Of a stretch of 64,000 nt of DNA, positions 43,252 through 53,628 are shown in pieces. Under the pieces are notes generated by a model, which had not been told where the DNA came from, made no database searches, and saw only the letters and a list, made by a program, of their open reading frames with translations. Origin of the DNA: Trinickia acidisoli (lineage in GTDB: Bacteria; Pseudomonadota; Gammaproteobacteria; Burkholderiales; Burkholderiaceae); assembly GCF_017315725.1 (NCBI RefSeq), contig NZ_JAFLRG010000001.1:3968001-4032000 (forward strand), given 5' to 3'. Positions within the stretch are counted from its first letter, which is position 1. Each line of letters opens with the position of its first letter. Both the position numbers and the translations under genes were made by a program.

Positions 43252-44769
43252 ATGAGCGAAGCAGATCGGAGCGGCGTGCGCGAGGTGACGCATTTCATCG
43301 GCGGTCGCACCGTGGCCGGCACGAGCGGCCGATTCGGCGACGTCTTCAATCCGGCTGAAGGCCGTGTCGCGGCGCACGTGCCGCTGGCCGGCACGGATGA
43401 AGTCGCTGCCGCCGTGGCTGCGGCCAAGGCCGCGTTCCCGGCATGGGCCGAGACGGCCCCGCTCAAGCGGGCTCGGGTCATGTTCAAGTTCAAGCAGTTG
43501 CTCGATACGCATCATGACGAACTCGCCGAACTCATTACGCGCGAGCACGGCAAGGTGTTCTCGGATGCGAAAGGCGAGGTGATGCGCGGCATCGAAGTCG
43601 TCGAATTCGCTTGCGGCATTCCGAACCTGCTCAAGACCGACTACACGGATCAAATCGGCGGCGGCATCGACAACTGGAACTTGCGTCAGCCGCTCGGCGT
43701 TGTCGCCGGCATCACGCCGTTCAATTTTCCGATGATGGTGCCGTGCTGGATGTTCCCGATCGCGATCGCCTGCGGCAACACGTTCGTGCTCAAGCCTTCG
43801 GAGCGCGATCCGTCCGTCACCGTGCGCCTGGCCGAGTTGCTCGAGGAAGCGGGGTTGCCCGACGGCGTTTTCAACGTCGTGCACGGCGACAAGCAGGCCG
43901 TGGATGCGCTCATCGAGCATCATGACGTCGCGGCGCTCTCGTTCGTCGGTTCGACGCCGATCGCCGAGTACATCCATAGCGAGGCATCCAAGCGCGGCAA
44001 GCGCGTGCAGGCACTCGGCGGCGCCAAGAATCACCTCGTCGTCATGCCCGACGCCGATCTCGACCAAGCCGTCGATGCATTGATCGGGGCGGCCTATGGG
44101 TCGGCCGGCGAGCGCTGCATGGCGATCTCGGTCGCGGTGGCCGTCGGCCATATCGCCGATGAACTCGTCGAGCGGCTCGTGCCGCGCGTGAAGGCCTTGA
44201 AGATCAAGGACGGCATGCAAGCCGATGCCGAGATGGGTCCGCTCGTGACGGGGGTGCATCGCGACAAGGTGATCGGCTATATCGGAGCCGGCGTGGACGA
44301 AGGCGCCACGCTCGTCGTCGATGGCCGCGCTCATGAGGTGTCCGGTCAGGACGCGGGCTTCTTCCTCGGCGGCACGCTGTTCGATCACGTGAAGACGAAC
44401 ATGCGGATCTATCGCGAGGAGATTTTCGGTCCGGTGCTCGCCATCGTGCGCGTGCCCGACTTCGCAAGCGCGGTCGCGCTGATCAACGCGCACGAGTTTG
44501 CCAACGGTGTGTCGTGCTACACGACCGACGGCGGCGTGGCGCGCGCGTTCGCGCGTCAGATCCAGGTGGGCATGGTCGGCATCAACGTGCCGATCCCGGT
44601 GCCGATGGCATGGCATTCGTTCGGCGGCTGGAAGCGCTCGCTGTTCGGCGATCATCACGCCTACGGCGAGGAGGGCGTGCGCTTTTACACGCGCTACAAG
44701 AGCGTGATGCAGCGCTGGCCCGACAGCATCGCGAAGGGTGCCGAATTCACGATGCCGGTCGCGAAGTAA
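43252..44769 (+). CDS. mmsA: Methylmalonate-semialdehyde dehydrogenase (CoA-acylating)
   Basis: A 505-residue aldehyde dehydrogenase of the MMSDH group: NFPMMVPCWMFPIAIACGN, the GGAKNHLVVMPDAD motif and catalytic Cys289 in GERCMA. It converts (methyl)malonate semialdehyde to propionyl- or acetyl-CoA in valine, beta-alanine and inositol breakdown. The other valine genes (mmsB and others) are absent; instead a GMC oxidoreductase gene follows 95 bases later. It is probably controlled by the divergent LysR gene. Confidence 0.93.
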   Translation: MSEADRSGVREVTHFIGGRTVAGTSGRFGDVFNPAEGRVAAHVPLAGTDEVAAAVAAAKAAFPAWAETAPLKRARVMFKFKQLLDTHHDELAELITREHGKVFSDAKGEVMRGIEVVEFACGIPNLLKTDYTDQIGGGIDNWNLRQPLGVVAGITPFNFPMMVPCWMFPIAIACGNTFVLKPSERDPSVTVRLAELLEEAGLPDGVFNVVHGDKQAVDALIEHHDVAALSFVGSTPIAEYIHSEASKRGKRVQALGGAKNHLVVMPDADLDQAVDALIGAAYGSAGERCMAISVAVAVGHIADELVERLVPRVKALKIKDGMQADAEMGPLVTGVHRDKVIGYIGAGVDEGATLVVDGRAHEVSGQDAGFFLGGTLFDHVKTNMRIYREEIFGPVLAIVRVPDFASAVALINAHEFANGVSCYTTDGGVARAFARQIQVGMVGINVPIPVPMAWHSFGGWKRSLFGDHHAYGEEGVRFYTRYKSVMQRWPDSIAKGAEFTMPVAK

Positions 44770-44863
44770 GGTCGAGCCGACGAGAAGCCCGGGCCCGCGC
44801 GCGGATTCGCGGATTCGTGTGGGCCTTCCCCATTTCATTCGATGCCGGATGGTGCGCGCGATG

Positions 44864-46558
44864 ATGAGCGAAACGATTCCCGAAGGCGAGTTCGATTATG
44901 TAATCGTCGGAGCGGGCACGGCCGGCTGTGTGCTCGCGAACCGGCTCAGCGAAGACGCCGACGTCAGCGTCCTCCTGATCGAGGCGGGCGGCAAGGACGA
45001 CTACCGCTGGATTCACGTGCCCGTCGGCTATCTCTATTGCATCGGCAACCCGCGCACCGATTGGCTCTATCGCACGTGCTCGGAAGCTGGGCTGGGCGGC
45101 CGTTCGTTGGCCTATCCGCGCGGGCGCGTGCTCGGCGGCAGTTCGTCGATCAACGGCATGATCTATATGCGCGGTCAGCGCGAGGATTATGACGAATGGG
45201 CACGCGCGACGGGCGATTCGTCGTGGTCGTGGGACGCCGTGCTGCCCATCTTCAAGCGCAGCGAGGATCACCACGGCGGGGCCGATGCCTGGCACGGCGC
45301 GGGCGGTCCGTGGCGTGTCGAAAAGCAGCGTCTCAAATGGCAAGTGCTCGACGCGTTTCGAGAGGCTGCGCAGCAGGCCGGGATTGCCGCTACCGACGAT
45401 TTCAATCGCGGCGACAACAGCGGTGTCGGCTACTTCGAGGTCAATCAAAAGCGCGGAGTTCGTTGGAATGCGTCGAAGGCATTTTTGCGCCCGGCGCTCG
45501 ACCGCCCGAATCTGACCGTCGTCACGGGCGCGCAAGTGCGGCGGCTGACGTTCGACGCAAAGCGCTGCACGGGCGTGGCTTGTCGCGGCGGCGCGACGGG
45601 CACGCGCGAGTTCGTCGCACGCGCGCGCGTTGAAGTCGTGCTGGCCGCCGGCGCGGTCAATTCGCCGCAACTGCTCGAACTATCCGGCATCGGCAACGGG
45701 ACGCGGTTGCAACGGCTCGGGATCGACGTCGTGCACGACCTGCGTGGGGTCGGCGAGAACTTGCAGGATCATCTGCAGCTGCGCATGGCTTATCGCGTGC
45801 GCGGCGTGCGCACGCTCAACACGATGTCGGCGCATTGGTGGGGCAAGCTGCTGATCGGGATGCAGTACGCGTTGTGGCGCAGCGGGCCGATGTCGATGTC
45901 GCCGTCGCAGCTTGGCGCTTTCGCGAAGTCGTCGCAGGACGACGCGTCGATTACGCGCCCCGACATCGAGTATCACGTGCAGCCGCTCTCGCTCGATCGC
46001 TTCGGCGAACCGCTACACCGTTTCAATGCGTTCACGGCATCGGCCTGTCATTTGCGGCCGACTTCGCGCGGCAGCATTCACATCGAATCGCCCGATCCGC
46101 TCGCGCCGCCGCTCATCGCGCCCAACTATCTATCGACCGACTACGATCGCCACGTCGCGGCCAATGCATTGCGGCTCACGCGCCGCATCGTGCAGGCGCC
46201 GGCGCTCACGCGCTATGCGCCCGATGAGATCTTGCCGGGGTCGCAATATCAGACCGAAGAAGAACTCGTCCGCGCGGCGGGAGCAGTCGGCACGACGATT
46301 TTTCATCCGGTCGGTACATGCCGCATGGGTACATCCAACGACCCTGGTGCGGTTGTCGATGCACGCCTGCGTGTGCTCGGCGTGAGCGGGCTGCGCGTCG
46401 TCGATGCATCGGTCATGCCGACGATCACGTCGGGCAACACGAACTCGCCGACGCTGATGATCGCCGAGCGCGCGAGCGACATGATTCGCGCCGATCGGCG
46501 CGCGCGAACGGGGGCTGTTCAAAATGTGGGCGGAGCGTCGAGCGTGACCGTTGCGTGA
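44864..46558 (+). CDS. GMC-family FAD oxidoreductase (choline/alcohol dehydrogenase-like)
   Basis: A 564-residue flavoenzyme. The FAD-binding motif GAGTAGCVLANRL is near the start, RGRVLGGSSSINGMIYMRG is GMC signature 1, GAVNSPQLLELSGIG is signature 2, and the active-site HPVGTCRMG and NTNSPTLM region is at the C-terminus. It oxidises an alcohol to an aldehyde. Followed by two complete transporters and preceded by an aldehyde dehydrogenase, it suggests an alcohol-to-acyl-CoA route. ATG 44861 or 44864 are equally possible starts. Confidence 0.88.
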   Translation: MSETIPEGEFDYVIVGAGTAGCVLANRLSEDADVSVLLIEAGGKDDYRWIHVPVGYLYCIGNPRTDWLYRTCSEAGLGGRSLAYPRGRVLGGSSSINGMIYMRGQREDYDEWARATGDSSWSWDAVLPIFKRSEDHHGGADAWHGAGGPWRVEKQRLKWQVLDAFREAAQQAGIAATDDFNRGDNSGVGYFEVNQKRGVRWNASKAFLRPALDRPNLTVVTGAQVRRLTFDAKRCTGVACRGGATGTREFVARARVEVVLAAGAVNSPQLLELSGIGNGTRLQRLGIDVVHDLRGVGENLQDHLQLRMAYRVRGVRTLNTMSAHWWGKLLIGMQYALWRSGPMSMSPSQLGAFAKSSQDDASITRPDIEYHVQPLSLDRFGEPLHRFNAFTASACHLRPTSRGSIHIESPDPLAPPLIAPNYLSTDYDRHVAANALRLTRRIVQAPALTRYAPDEILPGSQYQTEEELVRAAGAVGTTIFHPVGTCRMGTSNDPGAVVDARLRVLGVSGLRVVDASVMPTITSGNTNSPTLMIAERASDMIRADRRARTGAVQNVGGASSVTVA

Positions 46559-46650
46559 CGCGATCGTAAGAAGCGAGCGCATACACACGAGGCATGCGAG
46601 ACAGCATGCGGCATGTTTGTTGACGACACAATTAAGCACTAGTGCAAATC

Positions 46651-46674
46651 CCAATGATTGCGCTGCATCATTGG
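46651..46674. repeat. Inverted repeat before the first liv-type operon
   Basis: CCAATGAT (46651-46658) and ATCATTGG (46667-46674) form a perfect 8-bp inverted repeat with an 8-base loop, and a GCACTAGTGC palindrome lies just before it at about 46637-46646. Located 170-200 bases before the transporter genes, they may be operators. Confidence 0.45.
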
Positions 46675-46846
46675 CGAGACAATGCGCGATGCCGCATGGT
46701 GCTGGACCGAGCGCTTGAGCGTTGATGCACCATGCCAAAAACGACGGATCTCCCGATAACCGCGGGGTGTGCCGTCAAACGATGCAACGTGCTCGACAAG
46801 CGCGTGCCACATGCAGTGTTTCGCGTGACTTCGCATGGAAGGGGAC

Positions 46847-47622
46847 ATGATTCTCGGCGACACGATTCTTGAAACGCGCGGGCTGACCAAAGAGTTCAAG
46901 GGCTTCACCGCCGTGAACGGCGTGAACCTGCGCGTGCGCCGCGGCTCGATCCATGCGTTGATCGGCCCGAACGGCGCGGGCAAGACCACTTGCTTCAATC
47001 TGCTGACGAAGTTCCTCGAGCCCAGCGCGGGGCAAATCGTCTTCAACAACGTCGATATCACGCGCGAGCGCCCCGCACAGATCGCGCGGCGCGGCATCAT
47101 CCGCTCGTTTCAGATCTCGGCCGTCTTTCCTCATCTGACCGTTTTGCAGAACGTGCGCATCGGCTTGCAGCGCACGCTCGGCACGGCTTACCACTTTTGG
47201 CGCAGCGAACGCACGCTGCATCGTCTCGACGATCGCGCGCACGAGCTGCTCGCGCAGGTCGGGTTGACCGATTTCGCCGATACGCTCACGGTCGAGCTTT
47301 CCTACGGCCGCAAACGCGCACTCGAGATCGCGACGACGCTCGCGATGGAGCCCGAGCTCATGCTGCTCGACGAGCCGACGCAGGGGATGGGCCACGAGGA
47401 CGTCGATCGCGTGACCGCCTTGATCAAGAAGGTATCGGCGGGCCGCACGATTCTGATGGTCGAGCACAACATGAACGTGATCGCGGGTATCTCCGACACG
47501 ATCACCGTCTTGCAGCGCGGCGAAGTGCTCGCGGAAGGCAGCTATGCCGAGGTATCGAAGAACGCGCTCGTGATGCAGGCCTACATGGGCAGCGCCGACG
47601 CGGCGTTGACGGGGACGCACTG

Positions 47623-47623
<1 letters not shown>
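46847..47623 (+). CDS. Branched-chain-type ABC transporter ATPase (LivG-like), first system
   Basis: A 258-residue ATPase with Walker A GPNGAGKTT, Q-loop (RSFQISAVFPHLTV), LSYGRKRALEIA signature (variant of LSGGQ, usual for LivG) and Walker B LMLLDEPTQGMGHED. ATG 46847 follows GGAAGGGG; an in-frame ATG at 46835 has no site. The stop overlaps the next ATPase start. It pairs with the LivF-like subunit to energise the LivHM permease encoded downstream. Confidence 0.9.
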
Positions 47624-48390
<767 letters not shown>

Positions 48391-48487
48391 TGCCGGACGC
48401 CGTTGTCTTGGAGCGTGCCCGGCGCTCCGTATCCGATGCATGATCAAACAGTTGCACGCACAACCATAAGCGAAGAAGGAGATACCA

Positions 48488-49708
48488 ATGAGAACCAAGT
48501 TGCTCGCAAGCGCTGTTCGCACTCTCGCAGTAACCGGCACCGCGCTCGCGGCCGCATTCGCGGCGCAGCACGCGGTGGCGGCGGAAACGCAAGTCACGAT
48601 CGGCTTCATCACCGACTTGTCGGGCCTGTATGCCGACATCGACGGCCAGGGCGGCGTGACGGCCATCCAAATGGCCATCGCCGATTTCGGCGGTAAGGTC
48701 AATGGGCTGCCGATCAAGCTGCTCACTCAGGATCACCAGAACAAGGCCGACATCGCCGCATCGACCGCGCGCAAGTGGATCGATACGGAAGGCCTCGACC
48801 TGCTGATCGGCGGGACGAACTCGGCGACGGGACTCGCGATGAACGACGTGATCAAGGAGAAGAAGCGTCCGTACATCTCGATCGGCGCGGGTACCGACGC
48901 GCTGACGAACAAGCAATGCACGCCGTACACGATCCACTACGCCTATGACACGACGGCGCTGGCGAAAGGCACCGGTTCCGCGATCGTGAAGCAGGGCTTG
49001 AAGACGTGGTACTTCCTGACGGCCGACTATGCGTTCGGCAAGTCGCTCGACGCGAATACGACGAAGGTCGTCGAAGAGAACGGCGGCAAGGTGCTGGGCC
49101 GCTCGCTGCATCCGCTGTCGGCGTCGGATTTCTCATCGTTCTTGCTGCAGGCTCAAGCGTCGAAGGCCCAGGTGCTCGGTCTTGCGAACGCAGGCGGCGA
49201 TACCGTGAATTCGCTGAAGGCGGCCAAGGAGTTCGGCATCGGCAAGACGATGAAGATCGCCGCGCTGCTGATGTTCATCGACGACGTGCATAGCGTGGGC
49301 TTGCCGACGGCGCAGGGTCTGCTGCTCACGGATAGCTGGTACTGGGATCAGAACGACAAGGCGCGCGCCTGGGCGCAGAAGTATTTCAAGAAGACGGGCA
49401 AGATGCCGTCGAGCCTGCAAGCGGCGGACTACTCGGCCACGATGGATTACTTGAACGCCGTGAAGGCCGTCGGTTCGACCGATGCCGACAAGGTGATGGC
49501 CCAGCTTCACAAGCAGAAGATCGACGACTTCTACGCGAAGGGCTACGTGCGTGAAGACGGCAGCATGATTCACGACATGTATCTGTACCAAGTGAAGACG
49601 CCGGCCGAATCGAAGAAGCCGTGGGATTACTACACGCTGAAGGCGACGATTCCGGGCGAGCAAGCGTTCACGACGAAGAAGGATACGCAGTGCGATCTTT
49701 GGAAGTGA
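48488..49708 (+). CDS. ABC transporter substrate-binding protein (peripheral Leu/Ile/Val-binding type), first system
   Basis: A 406-residue periplasmic binding protein with a signal peptide ending near AVAA (residue 34). The mature start VTIGFITDLSGLYADIDGQGGV and the LTQDHQNKADIAASTARKWID segment resemble type I binding proteins found beside alcohol- or aromatic-degradation genes. Together with mmsA and the GMC gene upstream this argues against simple leucine uptake. AAGGAG precedes ATG 48488. It is the middle gene of an operon ordered G-F-K-H-M. Confidence 0.9.
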   Translation: MRTKLLASAVRTLAVTGTALAAAFAAQHAVAAETQVTIGFITDLSGLYADIDGQGGVTAIQMAIADFGGKVNGLPIKLLTQDHQNKADIAASTARKWIDTEGLDLLIGGTNSATGLAMNDVIKEKKRPYISIGAGTDALTNKQCTPYTIHYAYDTTALAKGTGSAIVKQGLKTWYFLTADYAFGKSLDANTTKVVEENGGKVLGRSLHPLSASDFSSFLLQAQASKAQVLGLANAGGDTVNSLKAAKEFGIGKTMKIAALLMFIDDVHSVGLPTAQGLLLTDSWYWDQNDKARAWAQKYFKKTGKMPSSLQAADYSATMDYLNAVKAVGSTDADKVMAQLHKQKIDDFYAKGYVREDGSMIHDMYLYQVKTPAESKKPWDYYTLKATIPGEQAFTTKKDTQCDLWK

Positions 49709-49786
49709 AGTAGCGCTTAAACGGTATGCGGCAATGACGCGCGCGGCGAGATCGCGCGCGTATCTCTCTCTCTGACGGCAGGTTCG

Positions 49787-50671
49787 ATGAATATCTTCGG
49801 CATTCCGTTGCAGGCCATGGCGGGCCAGCTTTTGCTCGGGCTCGTCAACGGATCGTTCTATGCGATCCTGAGTCTCGGGCTAGCCGTGATCTTCGGCATG
49901 CTCAACGTCATCAACTTCGCGCATGGCGCATTGTTCATGCTCGGCGCGATGCTCGCCTGGATGGGCCTTGCCTATTTCGGCGTGCCGTACTGGGCGATGC
50001 TCGTGCTTGCGCCGCTCATCGTCGGGCTGTTCGGCGTCGTCATCGAGCGCTCGATGCTGCGCTGGCTCTATCGGCTCGATCACCTCTACGGCTTGCTGCT
50101 GACGTTCGGGCTCACGCTCGTCATCGAAGGCGTGTTCCGCTCGATCTACGGCTCGTCGGGACAGCCGTACGACGTGCCCGATTCGCTCGCGGGCGCGACG
50201 AACGTCGGGTTCATGTATCTGCCGAACTATCGGGCGTGGGTCGTCGTCGCCTCGCTGACCGTGTGCTTCGCCACCTGGTTCGTCATCGAAAAGACGCGGC
50301 TCGGCGCGTATCTGCGCGCGGGCACCGAGAACCCGAAAATCGTCGAAGCGTTCGGCGTGAACGTCCCGCTGATGATCACGCTGACGTATGGTTTCGGCGT
50401 CGCGCTGGCCGCGTTCGCCGGGGTGCTTGCCGCCCCCGTCATTCAAGTCTCGCCGCTGATGGGGCAGCCGATGATCATCACGGTGTTCGCGGTGGTCGTG
50501 ATCGGCGGCATGGGCTCGATCATGGGCTCGATCCTGACCGGTTTGATGCTCGGCGTGGTGGAGGGTTTCACGCGCGTGTTCTATCCGCAGGCTTCGGCCA
50601 CGGTCGTCTTCGTCATCATGGCGCTCGTTTTGCTCGTGCGCCCCGCGGGTCTCTTCGGCAAGGAACGGTGA
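49787..50671 (+). CDS. Branched-chain-type ABC transporter permease (LivH-like), first system
   Basis: A 294-residue membrane protein with eight or so helices. The VNGSFYAILSLGLAVIFGMLNVINFAHG start is characteristic of LivH, and the conserved EAFGVNVPLMITLTYGFGVALAA loop contacts the ATPase. Its stop overlaps the livM start (TGATG). A GC-rich hairpin just before it (near 49738-49760) may reduce read-through from the binding-protein gene. Confidence 0.93.
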   Translation: MNIFGIPLQAMAGQLLLGLVNGSFYAILSLGLAVIFGMLNVINFAHGALFMLGAMLAWMGLAYFGVPYWAMLVLAPLIVGLFGVVIERSMLRWLYRLDHLYGLLLTFGLTLVIEGVFRSIYGSSGQPYDVPDSLAGATNVGFMYLPNYRAWVVVASLTVCFATWFVIEKTRLGAYLRAGTENPKIVEAFGVNVPLMITLTYGFGVALAAFAGVLAAPVIQVSPLMGQPMIITVFAVVVIGGMGSIMGSILTGLMLGVVEGFTRVFYPQASATVVFVIMALVLLVRPAGLFGKER

Positions 50672-51642
50672 TGCAAAGAAAAGCGCTATACGCCCTCTTG
50701 CTCGTCGGGCTGCTCGTTGCGCCGTGGTTCGGCGCCTATCCCGTGTTCGTGATGAAGGTGCTCTGCTTCGCGCTGTTCGCGGCCGCGTTCAATTTGTTGA
50801 TCGGCTATACGGGGCTGCTCTCGTTCGGCCATGCGATGTTTCTCGCCACGGCCGGCTACACCACGGGCTATACGATCGCAACGCTTGGCCTCACGCCCGA
50901 ATTGGGCGTCATCGCCGGCACGGCGGCCGCGACGCTGCTCGGGCTCGTCGCCGGCTTCTTCGCGATCCGTCGCCAAGGCATCTACTTCGCGATGGTCACG
51001 CTCGCGCTTGCGCAACTCGTCTACTTCGTCTATCTGCAAGCGCCGTTCACGGGCGGCGAAGACGGCTTGCAAGGCGTGGCTCGCGGTAAATTGTTCGGAC
51101 TCCTCAGCTTATCGTCGGACTTGACGCTCTACTACGTTCTGCTCGTCGCTGTCGTGTTGGCGTTCGCGTTGATCGTGCGCGTCGTTCACTCGCCGTTCGG
51201 GCAAGTGTTGACGGCGATTCGCGAGAACGAGCCGCGTGCCATCTCGCTCGGCTACGACACCGATCGCTTCAAGCTACTCGCGTTCGTGCTCTCGGCCGGC
51301 ATCGCCGGTCTCGCCGGCTCGCTGAAGGTGCTCGTGCTCGGCTTCGAGACGCTCGGCGATGCCTACTGGACGATGTCGGGCCTCGTCATCCTGATGACGC
51401 TCGTGGGCGGCATGGGCACGCTGTTCGGGCCGCTCCTCGGTGCCGCGCTCGTCGTGACGCTCGAAGATCGGCTCGGCGACATCGGCGCTGGCCTCGCTTC
51501 GGTGACGCACGTCGATTGGTTCAATTCGCTCGGCGATTCGACGACGATCGTGATCGGCATCGTCTTCATCGCATGCGTGCTGGCGTTCAGGCGCGGCATC
51601 GTCGGCGAGATCGTCGCGCGCGTCAGGCCGCTGCGCGGGTGA
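50671..51642 (+). CDS. Branched-chain-type ABC transporter permease (LivM-like), first system
   Basis: A 323-residue membrane protein with nine or so helices, LivM landmarks FNLLIGYTGLLSFGHAMFLATAGYTTGY and the GQVLTAIRENEPRAISLGYDT loop. It completes the five-gene transporter. ATG 50671 overlaps the livH stop; the frame upstream is a shadow. Confidence 0.92.
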   Translation: MQRKALYALLLVGLLVAPWFGAYPVFVMKVLCFALFAAAFNLLIGYTGLLSFGHAMFLATAGYTTGYTIATLGLTPELGVIAGTAAATLLGLVAGFFAIRRQGIYFAMVTLALAQLVYFVYLQAPFTGGEDGLQGVARGKLFGLLSLSSDLTLYYVLLVAVVLAFALIVRVVHSPFGQVLTAIRENEPRAISLGYDTDRFKLLAFVLSAGIAGLAGSLKVLVLGFETLGDAYWTMSGLVILMTLVGGMGTLFGPLLGAALVVTLEDRLGDIGAGLASVTHVDWFNSLGDSTTIVIGIVFIACVLAFRRGIVGEIVARVRPLRG

Positions 51643-51820
51643 GTCGAACAGGCACGGGGCTTTCGCGCTGCGTCGCGCCATTTCAGCGCAGCGCGCGCAC
51701 GGCGCGAGGGCGAGGCGCGGGAACGCCCGGTGCAAGCCGATCAGGCGGTCTTGCAGTAGCGGGCCGGCGCTCGGCTCGACGTGAAACGATGCATGCTTGC
51801 GCGAATTGCGTGCTGCTCTG

Positions 51821-51978
51821 CACCACTAGGGAAAGTGCTAGGTTGTGGGCGGAGACGGGGTTGTTTAATCTTCGTCTCAGTTCTGATGCACCGAATTTAC
51901 AGGTGGAGAACGAGGAGACAATCGAGGCACTCAGTGCCCGTACGGAAGCGCTGTTGGATAGGATCCAACAGCGCTTTT
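51821..51978 (+). ncRNA. Structured non-coding segment ending in an intrinsic terminator (possible small RNA or leader)
   Basis: Four hairpin-forming segments in tandem: CACCACTAG/CTAGGTTGTG (51821-51846), GAGACG/CGTCTC (about 51852-51877), GGCAC-TCA-GTGCC (51926-51938) and a perfect 13-bp stem AGCGCTGTTGGAT/ATCCAACAGCGCT (51947-51959 and 51963-51975) followed by TTTT. The terminator is convincing. Whether the upstream part is an independent RNA, the 3' end of the previous operon or an attenuator is open. An open frame across it (from 51787) has atypical codon use. Confidence 0.45.
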
Positions 51979-52344
51979 CATTTGTGCGTTGCCTATGCGC
52001 ATTTGTCTTCGTGCACGCTGCTTCGTGCACTCGTCGATCGCATCTTCTTCCCGCAAAAACACGCTTTCGCCAAGCTCGCACGCGTGCGCTTCGGCCCCGT
52101 GTCGCGATCTCGCAACCGTATTCGCTTTTCCAATTTTTCCTTTCTCGTTTTCGTTTCGCTGCCCGTATGCGGCGCTCAGTGCTTGCGCGGGCGCGATCGG
52201 CTACGATCGTCGACGGCGCTGCACGGCGCGATTGGCCGTGCGGATCCGTTGATGAAAATCCGCTTTCGAAAATAATCGATTCGAGTCGGCCGATGAGCCG
52301 GCAATGACAACGCGCTTTCTCGCGCAAGCCTCAGGAGATCAGCA
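51979..52344. other. Intergenic region before the second transporter operon
   Basis: About 365 bases of pyrimidine-rich plus strand with no convincing gene. It should contain the promoter of the operon starting at 52345; I see no clear -35/-10 pair. CAGGAGATCAGCA immediately before 52345 is the ribosome binding site. Confidence 0.4.
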
Positions 52345-53502
52345 ATGACGATGAAGCAATGGGTACGCTGCAGCGTGGCGATGGCAATGATGTGCGGGGT
52401 GACGGCCGCTTTCGCGCAAGTGAAGGTTGGCGTCGTGCTGTCGACGACGGGGCCGGCCGCCTCGCTCGGCATTCCCGAGAAGAACACGGTGGCGCTGCTG
52501 CCCAAGGAGATCGACGGCAAGAGCGTGCAGTACATCGTGCTCGACGACGGTTCCGATACGGGCAAAGCCGTGCAGGATGTGCACAAGCTCATCGATGAAG
52601 ATCACGTCGACGTGATCGTCGGCTCGACGGTGACGCCCAACTCGCTCGCGATGCTCGATCCCATTTCCGCCGCCAAGACACCGATGATTTCGCTGGCCGC
52701 TTCGGCCAAGATCGTCGAACCGGTGGACGACAAGCGCAAGTGGGCGTTCAAGACGCCGCAAAACGACAGCCTCATGGCCAACGCCATCGCCGACTACATG
52801 GCCAAGCACGGTGTGAAGACGGTCGGCTTCATCGGCTTCGCCGATGCCTACGGCGAAAGCTGGAGCGCCGAATTCGCCAAGGCCGCGAGCACCGATCACC
52901 TGAAGGTCGTCGCCAACGAGAAGTTCAACCGTACCGATGCTTCCGTCACGGGCCAGGTGCTGCGCGTGATGAGCGCCAATCCCGACGCCGTGCTGATCGC
53001 GGGCTCGGGTACGCCGGCTGCGCTGCCGGCTAGGGAACTGAAGGAGCGCGGCTACAAGGGCAAGGTCTATCAGACGCACGGCGTGGCCAACAACGATTTC
53101 TTGCGCGTATGCGGCAAGGATTGCGAGGGCGAGATCCTGCCGACCGGCCCGATCCTCGTGGCGGATCAACTGCCGAACAACAACCCCGTGAAGCAATCGG
53201 CGCTCGCCTACAAGAACGCGTATGAGAAGGCATACGGCGCCGGCACCGTGGTGACGTTCGGCGGTCATGCGTGGGACGCGGGGCAGATGCTTCAGCGCGC
53301 GATTCCCGAGGCGCTCAAGAAGGCGCAGCCCGGCACCGAGGCGTTCCGTTCGGCGCTGCGCGACGCACTCGAGAACATCAAGGAGCTGCCGATTTCGCAA
53401 GGGATCATGAACACGTCGCCGGCGAATCACAACGGGCTCGATCAACGCGCGCGCGTCATGGTGGAGATCGTCGACGGCAAGTGGAAGTTGTTGAACGACT
53501 GA
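52345..53502 (+). CDS. ABC transporter substrate-binding protein (Leu/Ile/Val-binding type), second system
   Basis: A 385-residue periplasmic binding protein. The signal peptide ends at AFA (about residue 23) and the mature protein begins QVKVGVVLSTTGPAASLGIPEKN, the type I fold. It has an IGFADAYGESW strand and ends with VDGKWKLLND. The ligand may be a branched-chain amino acid or an aromatic acid. It heads a K-H-MG-F operon, with a terminator after it at 53524. Confidence 0.9.
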   Translation: MTMKQWVRCSVAMAMMCGVTAAFAQVKVGVVLSTTGPAASLGIPEKNTVALLPKEIDGKSVQYIVLDDGSDTGKAVQDVHKLIDEDHVDVIVGSTVTPNSLAMLDPISAAKTPMISLAASAKIVEPVDDKRKWAFKTPQNDSLMANAIADYMAKHGVKTVGFIGFADAYGESWSAEFAKAASTDHLKVVANEKFNRTDASVTGQVLRVMSANPDAVLIAGSGTPAALPARELKERGYKGKVYQTHGVANNDFLRVCGKDCEGEILPTGPILVADQLPNNNPVKQSALAYKNAYEKAYGAGTVVTFGGHAWDAGQMLQRAIPEALKKAQPGTEAFRSALRDALENIKELPISQGIMNTSPANHNGLDQRARVMVEIVDGKWKLLND

Positions 53503-53523
53503 TGCAGGCGGATTGCCGCTCAC

Positions 53524-53559
53524 GCTGCGAGCCTCGATTCGGCTCGCAGCCTTTCTTTT
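53524..53559 (+). terminator. Intrinsic terminator after the second binding-protein gene
   Basis: Perfect 10-bp stem GCTGCGAGCC (53524-53533) and GGCTCGCAGC (53541-53550), loop of seven, followed by a T-rich stretch (CTTTCTTTT). It lies within the transporter operon, so it probably limits permease expression relative to the binding protein. Confidence 0.85.
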
Positions 53560-53628
53560 GATTTTTTGATCGCTTTGATTTCCGTCGATTCGTCATTCGT
53601 AGCGTCGTAGGCACAGGACTCAAACAGC

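Noticed and set aside
51516..52307. Long open frame across the gap after the first transporter operon
   Set aside because: Codon use is unlike neighbouring genes, the start overlaps livM, there is no RBS, and the frame runs over hairpins and a strong terminator.
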